Assembly (NCBI GenBank): GCA_020434085.1
Contig: JAGRBM010000318.1
Span: 1 to 5,394, forward strand
Reading direction: 5' to 3'
Source: Chrysiogenia bacterium
GTDB taxonomy: Bacteria; JAGRBM01
Length of the DNA: 5,394 nt
Shown here: positions 1-5,394 of the stretch, one piece after another
How the letters are laid out: every line of letters begins with the position of its first letter
Position numbering within the stretch: the stretch's first letter is position 1
The notes under the pieces: model-generated
Database searches by the model: none
The model's input: only the letters and a program-made list of their open reading frames with translations
Told to the model about the DNA's origin: nothing
Position numbers and translations under genes: made by a program

Positions 1-316
1 AGGGCGCGGCGCTCGGCAGCACCAGTACCAGGGTCTGCGCAAAGTCGGCTTCTTCGCTGTCGGAGCAATAGAGTGCGTAACTCGTGGTCGCGACCGGGGC
101 GACGGTCAGGACGCCGGTGGCCGGCACGGGGCCGATCGAGTTGTTGATGACGCAGTTGATGTAGTCGTCGGCGTCCCAGATGAGATTGGTCGGCTGGCCC
201 GAGATGATCACGTCGGGCGAGGCGTAGAAATAGTTGATGTCGTAACAGGCGCCCAGTGCCAGAAGCACCGGCACCACCATCGCCACCCGGAGCATTTGCA
301 GAATTGTTTTCTTCAC
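1..316 (-). CDS. Lipoprotein with Ig-like domain (3' end outside window)
   Basis: The first 105 codons are visible; the gene continues past the left edge. It starts with GTG at 316, and GGAG (327-330) lies 10 bases upstream, inside the last codons of the preceding gene, so translation is probably coupled across the 4-base gap. Residues 1-23 form a lipoprotein signal peptide: KK near the start, a hydrophobic stretch, then the lipobox LGAC with Cys24 as the lipidated residue. The next ~80 residues have the look of a bacterial Ig-like beta-sandwich: Trp47, Cys55 and Cys84 with a VAPVATTSYAL segment, the 'W...C...V.P..TT.Y.L' pattern. Cys55 and Cys84 could form a disulfide. An ATG at 295 is a weaker alternative start because it would leave too short a signal peptide. 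The protein is expected on the periplasmic side of the envelope; its specific function cannot be told from what is visible. Confidence 0.75.
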   Translation of the reverse strand, partial: MKKTILQMLRVAMVVPVLLALGACYDINYFYASPDVIISGQPTNLIWDADDYINCVINNSIGPVPATGVLTVAPVATTSYALYCSDSEEADFAQTLVLVLPSAAP

Positions 317-320
317 TGAC

Positions 321-1829
321 TTACCACTCCAGGAACTGGTTGTAGCGATAGGAAATATAGAAGGAGCTCAGTTCCAGATCGTCGCGCACCGGCGAGCCGC
401 CCAGGTTCATCTGAACGTCGGCATCGTTCCACTTCCAGCCGAACTCGATACCCGTTTCGAATTCGTCCTGCACAAAATCAAATCCTCCGGCCACGCGCAG
501 CAGGGGCGCGCCCCCGGCCTCGATCGCGCAGCCGCCCCAGGCCGTGCAACTCGCCTGATTTTCCTTCCACATGTTGATGTTCCAGCCGCCGCCGATACGG
601 ATGAAACCGGCCGAGGGCTCACTGTGGGTGGTGCGCAGCTTGATCTCGCCGCTCAGGGAAACCGTGTCGATGCGGCCGAAATCCACGCCCAGCAGATCGA
701 CATCGGCGCGCTCCCATTCGGTGACCATGCTCAGCGTCACCCAGCGCGCCGGCCGGTAATTGAGATGACCCGCCAGGTAGAGATTCGCGACGCCGTTGGG
801 ATCGTTGTCGCCCACCGTGGCGAGGATGCCGTGGCCGTAGCTGCCAGTGGGGTAGCCAAATCCAATGGCACCGCCCACACCCCACTCACGCTCGTAGGAC
901 CCGCCGCCGGAGCTTCTGAAGAGAGGCGATGCCCGTTCGGCCTGCCCGGCGCTGCCGGCAGGAATTTCCGTGACCACTGGAATGTGCGACTGCGCGTTCT
1001 CACCGGGCTGGAACTGAATTTCATGGGGCGCGTTGGCGCCTGCGTCGTGAACACGCGCGCTCGAGAGGACGAGCTTCCAGTCGTCGGTCAGGCTCACCAG
1101 CACCCGTACGAATACATTGCGCCCGGCGCTGCGCAGCGCGCGGGCCCCTGCCGGGTCGATGTCGATGCGCGCGCCGCTGATCGGGGAGACACCGCCGGGC
1201 AGGGCAAACTCCACGTAGCAGCACGTGGGCACGGCGCCCTCGGCGCCGGGAACCGGATCGAGCACGCGCAGCGGCAGGCTCATTTTTCCGGCCAGCACGT
1301 TGAGCTCGGCCTCGATCTGGCCCGGCTCCATGTCGGAAAAGCGGGCCAGCCGCTCGTGGCGCGCAGGATCGAGATCGCGCGCGCGAAGCGAAATTGCCGC
1401 GAGGGTTTCGAACCACTGGTCGCGCACCTCGCCTGAGCCCCAGGACGAGCTGTCCATGAAGGGTTCGCGCCCCGCGTCGGCAAGTCGCTGGGCCTCGCGT
1501 GCGTCGATGGCGGCCAGGCGTTGCTCGACCTTGCCTTCGCGATCGAAGATCACGGTCATCCAGCGCGGGCCGGTGGCGGTCGTGTATTTGTAGGTCGCCT
1601 CGTAACCGCCGGCCGCGTGGGAGACGATGAACTCGGGCGCGCCCAGGGCGTCCTGGACTTCCTGCGCCGTGGCGCCGCGGCTTACGCGACTAAAGTCGGG
1701 GTTGCTGGGCACGTTGATCTGCCCGCCCTGGTAGGCGCATCCGGCGACCAGCAAACCGATCATGCAGGTCAACCGGGCCAGCATCGCGCCGGCCGTGAGG
1801 GCTCTTCCGGGTGAGTTCGTGTTTGTCAT
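321..1829 (-). CDS. Outer-membrane lipoprotein: BamE/SmpA-like domain plus C-terminal beta-barrel
   Basis: This is a 502-residue protein when started at ATG 1829. An in-frame ATG at 1868 would add 13 residues, but it has no ribosome site, lies inside a predicted hairpin and spoils the signal peptide; an ATG at 1784 is also possible. The signal peptide ends in lipobox VAGC with Cys31 lipidated. Residues ~50-107 resemble the BamE/SmpA/OmlA fold: a G-T-x-x-E-V-Q-x-x-L-G-x-P motif, then a Tyr-rich strand and 'VIFDREGKVEQ'. Residues ~137-277 form a region I do not recognise, with a Cys203-Cys204 pair. Residues ~312-502 alternate hydrophobic and polar residues in about eight strands and end FYISYRYNQF-LEW, as outer-membrane barrels do. 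Cys428 and Cys434 sit in one loop and may pair. The protein is therefore probably lipid-anchored and inserted in the outer membrane. No specific transport or assembly role can be assigned. The ribosome site is weak. Confidence 0.8.
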   Translation of the reverse strand: MTNTNSPGRALTAGAMLARLTCMIGLLVAGCAYQGGQINVPSNPDFSRVSRGATAQEVQDALGAPEFIVSHAAGGYEATYKYTTATGPRWMTVIFDREGKVEQRLAAIDAREAQRLADAGREPFMDSSSWGSGEVRDQWFETLAAISLRARDLDPARHERLARFSDMEPGQIEAELNVLAGKMSLPLRVLDPVPGAEGAVPTCCYVEFALPGGVSPISGARIDIDPAGARALRSAGRNVFVRVLVSLTDDWKLVLSSARVHDAGANAPHEIQFQPGENAQSHIPVVTEIPAGSAGQAERASPLFRSSGGGSYEREWGVGGAIGFGYPTGSYGHGILATVGDNDPNGVANLYLAGHLNYRPARWVTLSMVTEWERADVDLLGVDFGRIDTVSLSGEIKLRTTHSEPSAGFIRIGGGWNINMWKENQASCTAWGGCAIEAGGAPLLRVAGGFDFVQDEFETGIEFGWKWNDADVQMNLGGSPVRDDLELSSFYISYRYNQFLEW

Positions 1830-1836
1830 GATGGAC

Positions 1837-1887
1837 TTAAAATTAACGCCCCCGACACCGAAAGTCATCGGCGCGGGGGCGGTGTCG
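1837..1887 (-). terminator. Terminator-like hairpin with an overlapping alternative hairpin
   Basis: Read leftward after the cystathionine gamma-synthase stop, an all-GC 8-bp stem (1874-1881 with 1847-1854, loop of 19) is followed at once by TTAATTTT, an imperfect U-tract. It could end the threonine synthase/cystathionine gamma-synthase transcript. A second perfect 8-bp stem (CGACACCG at 1880-1887 with CGGTGTCG at 1853-1860) overlaps both arms by two bases, so the two cannot form fully together. The AT-rich tail lies just before ATG 1829 and might also serve as a weak -10 region for the next gene. The stems are seen directly; termination is inferred. Confidence 0.45.
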
Positions 1888-1924
1888 CCAATTGAGACGG
1901 TGCTTTCCGCTCGTCAGTTGCAGC

Positions 1925-3112
1925 TCAGCCGAGTTTCGTGAGCGCCTGCTCGAGGTCGGCGATCAGGTCCTCGGGGTCTTCGAGGCCGATGGAAAAGCGC
2001 ACGAGCGTGTCTTTAATCCCCACGGCGAGGCGCTCCTCGCTCGAGAGCTCGTAGAAGCTCATCAGCGAGGGCTGCTCGATGAGGCTCTCGGCGCCGCCGA
2101 GGCTGGGGCCGATGCCGGGAATCTCGCAGGCGTCAATGAACTTCGAGATCTGTTCGAGCTTTCCGTCGAGCTCGAAGGAGACCACGCCGCCAAAGCCCTT
2201 CATCTGCGCCGCGGCCACTTCGTGGTGCGGGTGGGATTTCAGGCCCGGGTAATGCACGCGGGTCACCTTCGGGTGGGACTCAAGCCACTCGGCGATGCGC
2301 TGGCCCGAGGCGTTCTGCTGCTGCACGCGCAGACTGAGCGTCTTGAGTCCGCGGATGAGCAGATAAGCCGCGTGCGCGTCGAGAATCCCGCCGAGCATGC
2401 TCTGGCAGTCGCGGATCGCGCCGACGAGCGCCTCGCTGCCGCAGATCACACCGGCCAGCAGGTCGTTGTGACCGCCCAGGTATTTGGTCGCCGAGTGCAT
2501 GACAAGATCCACGCCGAATTCCAGCGGACGCTGATTGACCGGCGTCGCAAAGGTCGAATCGATGAGGACCTTGATGCGGTGCTTCTTGGCAATGGCCACG
2601 ACGCGCTCGAGGTCGAGCACATTCAAATAAGGATTGGTCGGCGACTCGCTGATGAGCAGGCGCGGCTTCTTCTCCTCGAAGAGCTTTTCCATTCCCTCGT
2701 AATCATCGGGGGCGACAAAGTGCACGTTCACGCCGAACTTGCGCAGCATGGTGTTGGAGAACTGCCGCGTCTTGCGGTAGCAGTCGCTGGTCAGCACGAT
2801 GTCGTTGCCCTGGGAGAGCATCGCCAGCAGCGTGGTCGTCACCGCCGCCATGCCCGAGGAAAAGAGCAGCGCGTCTTCGGCGCCCTCTAGGGCGGCGATC
2901 TTTTTCTCCGCCGCGATCTGCGTGGGGTTGCCGTAACGGCCGTACTCCATCCGGTGGGCGACGCCCTCATGGTGGTCGCACAGTTCCTTCGTGTTCGCGA
3001 AGATGTACGTCGACGTCGCATAGATGGGCGTCGTCACCGCGGCTCCCGAATTGGGGGCCTCTTCCCCGGCGTGCACCGCCAGGGTCGCCAGCTTTTTCTT
3101 CTGCTCGCTCAT
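1925..3112 (-). CDS. metB: Cystathionine gamma-synthase, plant-like (Cys/Met PLP enzyme)
   Basis: The 395-residue length is normal for the Cys/Met-metabolism PLP family (fold type I). Visible family marks are EYGRYGNPT (56-64, Tyr57 and Arg59 bind cofactor phosphate), SSGMAA (85-90), Tyr112, Asp185 (cofactor ring nitrogen), HSATKYLGGHND with Lys210 as the Schiff-base lysine, SLGGAES (337-343) and Arg372 for the substrate carboxylate. Known reaction: activated homoserine plus cysteine gives cystathionine, leading to methionine, in the cytoplasm. Several stretches match my memory of plant enzymes, not E. coli MetB: DCYRKTR (110-116), LRVQQQN (261-267) and EQPSLMSFY. This suggests O-phosphohomoserine as substrate, but cystathionine lyase or O-acetylhomoserine activity cannot be excluded. 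It lacks the long N-terminal extension carrying the plant MTO1 control region. Start ATG 3112 has GGAGAG (3125-3130) 12 bases upstream and AGAAG closer. It lies 48 bases after threonine synthase. Confidence 0.87.
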   Translation of the reverse strand: MSEQKKKLATLAVHAGEEAPNSGAAVTTPIYATSTYIFANTKELCDHHEGVAHRMEYGRYGNPTQIAAEKKIAALEGAEDALLFSSGMAAVTTTLLAMLSQGNDIVLTSDCYRKTRQFSNTMLRKFGVNVHFVAPDDYEGMEKLFEEKKPRLLISESPTNPYLNVLDLERVVAIAKKHRIKVLIDSTFATPVNQRPLEFGVDLVMHSATKYLGGHNDLLAGVICGSEALVGAIRDCQSMLGGILDAHAAYLLIRGLKTLSLRVQQQNASGQRIAEWLESHPKVTRVHYPGLKSHPHHEVAAAQMKGFGGVVSFELDGKLEQISKFIDACEIPGIGPSLGGAESLIEQPSLMSFYELSSEERLAVGIKDTLVRFSIGLEDPEDLIADLEQALTKLG

Positions 3113-3134
3113 TCTTGCTTCTTGCTCTCCGGCC

Positions 3135-3156
3135 GCGCCGGGTGCTTCACCCGCGC
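3135..3156 (-). other. Intercistronic hairpin between threonine synthase and cystathionine gamma-synthase
   Basis: CGGGTG (3139-3144) and CACCCG (3148-3153) pair perfectly around a three-base loop, and GCG/CGC (3135-3137 with 3154-3156) extends the stem across one bulged base. It fills much of the 48-base gap between the two genes, ending just before the GGAGAG ribosome-site candidate of the second. No U-tract follows on the leftward strand, so it is not a normal terminator. It could affect mRNA processing or set relative output of the two enzymes; that is inference. Confidence 0.4.
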
Positions 3157-3160
3157 GACG

Positions 3161-4531
<1,371 letters not shown>

Positions 4532-4567
4532 GACCTGGCTCCTGCATTCCTAGCGACCCCGCGCCGC

Positions 4568-4675
4568 GCGTGCCTGCGCCCCGAAAAAGGGGGCAACCCG
4601 CACGCAGCCGGACCCGCTGGAGGGCGCTCAATGTAGCCTGAAGGGTCCGTCTCCCGCCAGTGGAGAGGCCCTCTC
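4568..4675 (-). promoter_or_regulatory. Structured leader upstream of threonine synthase
   Basis: Reading toward threonine synthase, three sets of inverted repeats follow one another. First, a palindrome GAGAGG-C-CCTCTC (4663-4675) competes with TCTCC/GGAGA (4650-4654 with 4662-4666). Second, CGGACCC/GGGTCCG (4609-4615 with 4643-4649) is a perfect 7-bp pair enclosing 27 bases. Third, GCGTGC/GCACGC (4568-4573 with 4600-4605) encloses GCCCC/GGGGC (4578-4582 with 4590-4594) around a 7-base loop. No U-tract follows the last stem. The elements match no riboswitch class I can recall, and there is no Thr- or Met-rich leader peptide. A regulatory RNA or operators are possible; GC-rich DNA also yields such stems by chance. 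Confidence 0.35.
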
Positions 4676-4696
4676 GGGGGCTCAAATGGGCGCTTT

Positions 4697-4737
4697 AATG
4701 CCCGGAATGCCCAAAAAATTGACGTAAAGAGGCATTT
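4697..4737. repeat. Three AATGCC boxes around the phosphatase promoter
   Basis: AATGCCC occurs at 4697-4703 and 4706-4712, a 9-base period, directly upstream of the -35 element. The same core appears inverted as GGCATTT at 4731-4737, inside the promoter spacer. Half-sites flanking a -35 box suit a transcription factor operator, possibly shared by the divergent genes. The repeats are seen directly; the binding role is inferred. Confidence 0.35.
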
Positions 4738-4748
4738 CTGGGTAGAAT
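4719..4748 (+). promoter_or_regulatory. Sigma70-like promoter for the rightward phosphatase gene
   Basis: TTGACG (4719-4724) and TAGAAT (4743-4748) are separated by 18 bases, and each matches the sigma70 consensus at five of six positions. The start of transcription would fall near 4755, giving a leader of about 160 bases before the phosphatase start. A short dyad, GAATC/GATTC (4745-4749 with 4755-4759), overlaps the -10 box and could be an operator. I found no equally good promoter for threonine synthase on the other strand. Confidence 0.6.
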
Positions 4749-4792
4749 CGACCTGATTCGCACCAGCATGCACCGCTCCAGACTCCCCCAAA

Positions 4793-4837
4793 GGCGCTTT
4801 TGCGCCCGCTTGGCGGGGCTGTTTTCGGGCGCATTTT
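4793..4837 (+). promoter_or_regulatory. Possible attenuator in the phosphatase leader
   Basis: An 8-bp perfect stem, TGCGCCCG (4801-4808) with CGGGCGCA (4826-4833), encloses 17 bases and is followed by TTTT, so it resembles a short intrinsic terminator. Its left arm is shared with an earlier hairpin, GGCGC-TTTT-GCGCC (4793-4806). The earlier hairpin would prevent the terminator from forming. This is the arrangement of an attenuator, but the U-tract is short and the tract is GC-rich, so chance remains a real alternative. Confidence 0.3.
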
Positions 4838-4882
4838 CCGGTGCGGACGCGCTTCGCAATCTCGGGCGGAGCAGCACGGCAA

Positions 4883-4916
4883 GGGGGGAGCGCGCCGATG
4901 ATCGGCGCCGGGCATG
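4883..4916 (+). promoter_or_regulatory. Split ribosome-binding region: SD, hairpin, start codon
   Basis: GGGGGGAG (4883-4890) is the only good SD sequence before the phosphatase, but it is 23 bases from ATG 4914, too far to work linearly. Between them GCGCCGA (4892-4898) pairs perfectly with TCGGCGC (4902-4908) around a TGA loop. Folding leaves an effective spacing of about 6 bases (4891 plus 4909-4913). The hairpin also buries an out-of-frame ATG at 4898 that lies 7 bases after the SD. The stem is seen directly; the function is inferred. Confidence 0.5.
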
Positions 4917-5394
4917 GACGCTTTTTCCAAGAATCAGAAAATCATTCTGAACCGGATTCGGTATGCCTACCAGTTTTTCGTGCTGGCCGATCTCGACGGC
5001 ACCCTGGTCCCCGGCGGAACCAGCGCCGCCCCCAAGCTCAAAGCCAAAGAACGCAAGATTCTCGAAACCCTGATCCAGGCCCCCAGCACCTATATGGGCG
5101 TGGTCAGCGAGCGGCCCGTCGATGAAGTGAGCAAATCCGTCCATGTACCCGGCGTCCACTACTCGGGCAGCCTGGGACTGGAATACGCCGTGCCCAAGGG
5201 CGCGCTCATCGAACTCGAGGGCGGCGAGGCGCTCAAGGGATTTGAAAAATTCACCGCCGAGCTCAAGAAACTGGCGACGAAGACCAAGGGCGCGACCTTC
5301 ACCAACCTGGGTCTCTACACCGCAACCGACTGGTCGAAGGCCTCGGCCGCGGCGCGCAAGAGTTTTTCGGAATCCGCCCGCGAGCTCGAAGCCG
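4914..5394 (+). CDS. HAD-family phosphatase, OtsB-like (3' end outside window)
   Basis: The first 160 codons are visible; the gene runs off the right edge. The reading frame opens just after a stop at 4899-4901, so ATG 4914 is the first possible start. VLADLDGTLVP (23-33) is HAD motif I, with Asp26 as nucleophile and Asp28 as acid/base. VVSERP (63-68) gives motif II Ser65, and HYSGSLGLEY (82-91) sits where trehalose-6-phosphate phosphatases have a 'G-x-H-G-L-E' element. The order and spacing suit OtsB, a cytoplasmic enzyme that removes phosphate from trehalose-6-phosphate. Several signature positions differ: SER for SGR, LG for HG, and TNLGLYTATDW (130-140) where OtsB has a Lys-containing segment. 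A related sugar-phosphate phosphatase is therefore equally possible. There is no signal peptide. It is transcribed away from threonine synthase and has no obvious link to that pathway. Confidence 0.7.
   Translation, partial: MDAFSKNQKIILNRIRYAYQFFVLADLDGTLVPGGTSAAPKLKAKERKILETLIQAPSTYMGVVSERPVDEVSKSVHVPGVHYSGSLGLEYAVPKGALIELEGGEALKGFEKFTAELKKLATKTKGATFTNLGLYTATDWSKASAAARKSFSESARELEA

Noticed and set aside
1830-1868. ATG 1868 as the start of the barrel lipoprotein
   Set aside because: It has no ribosome site, adds a stretch that lengthens the signal peptide oddly, and lies within the hairpin region; ATG 1829 gives a normal lipoprotein signal.
3135-3156. The intercistronic hairpin as a terminator after threonine synthase
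   Set aside because: No T-rich tail follows on the leftward strand, and the next gene of the same pathway starts only 23 bases beyond the stem.
4532-4700. A SAM riboswitch ahead of threonine synthase
   Set aside because: I could not find the conserved cores of the SAM-I, SAM-II or SAH classes as I remember them; only generic inverted repeats are supported.
4695-4769. A 24-codon minus-strand frame considered as a leader peptide for threonine synthase
   Set aside because: It contains no Thr and no Met beyond the start, has no SD, and ends well before the hairpins that would act as an attenuator.
4768-4950. A 60-codon plus-strand frame in the phosphatase leader, considered as a leader peptide
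   Set aside because: There is no ribosome site before its ATG and no run of a regulatory amino acid; the product is Arg-rich shadow-like sequence.

Overview
The window is GC-rich, gene-dense bacterial DNA. It holds two adjacent outer-envelope lipoprotein genes, one of them ending in a beta-barrel with a terminal aromatic residue, so the host is very probably a Gram-negative bacterium. The Ig-like lipoprotein style would fit a Deltaproteobacteria/Myxococcota-like lineage, but that is a loose inference; nothing here fixes the taxon. I see no tRNA, rRNA, CRISPR array, transposase or phage gene.

Layout. Four genes read leftward: threonine synthase (3161-4531), a Cys/Met-metabolism PLP enzyme best read as cystathionine gamma-synthase (1925-3112), a lipoprotein with a BamE/SmpA-like domain and a C-terminal barrel (321-1829), and a lipoprotein with an Ig-like fold that runs off the left edge (1-316). 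One gene reads rightward from 4914 and is cut by the right edge: a HAD-family phosphatase resembling trehalose-6-phosphate phosphatase (OtsB). The 382 bases between the divergent genes (4532-4913) hold a sigma70-like promoter for the phosphatase, repeated AATGCC boxes, several inverted repeats and an unusual ribosome-binding region.

How the genes fit together. Threonine synthase and cystathionine gamma-synthase are 48 bases apart and make the two products that diverge from activated homoserine: threonine, and cystathionine on the way to methionine. Both proteins read like the plant versions rather than the Escherichia coli ones. In plants both compete for O-phosphohomoserine, and S-adenosylmethionine (SAM) activates threonine synthase. 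The pair therefore looks like a compact bacterial copy of the plant branch point. After a terminator-like hairpin, the two lipoprotein genes follow, only 4 bases apart, as a probable separate envelope unit.

The points most worth checking are: the plant-like branch-point pair; a Shine-Dalgarno (SD) site apparently brought to its start codon by an intervening hairpin (4883-4916); two mutually exclusive 8-bp hairpins ahead of the BamE/barrel lipoprotein (1847-1887); and the unusual lipobox, BamE-like and barrel arrangement of that protein.
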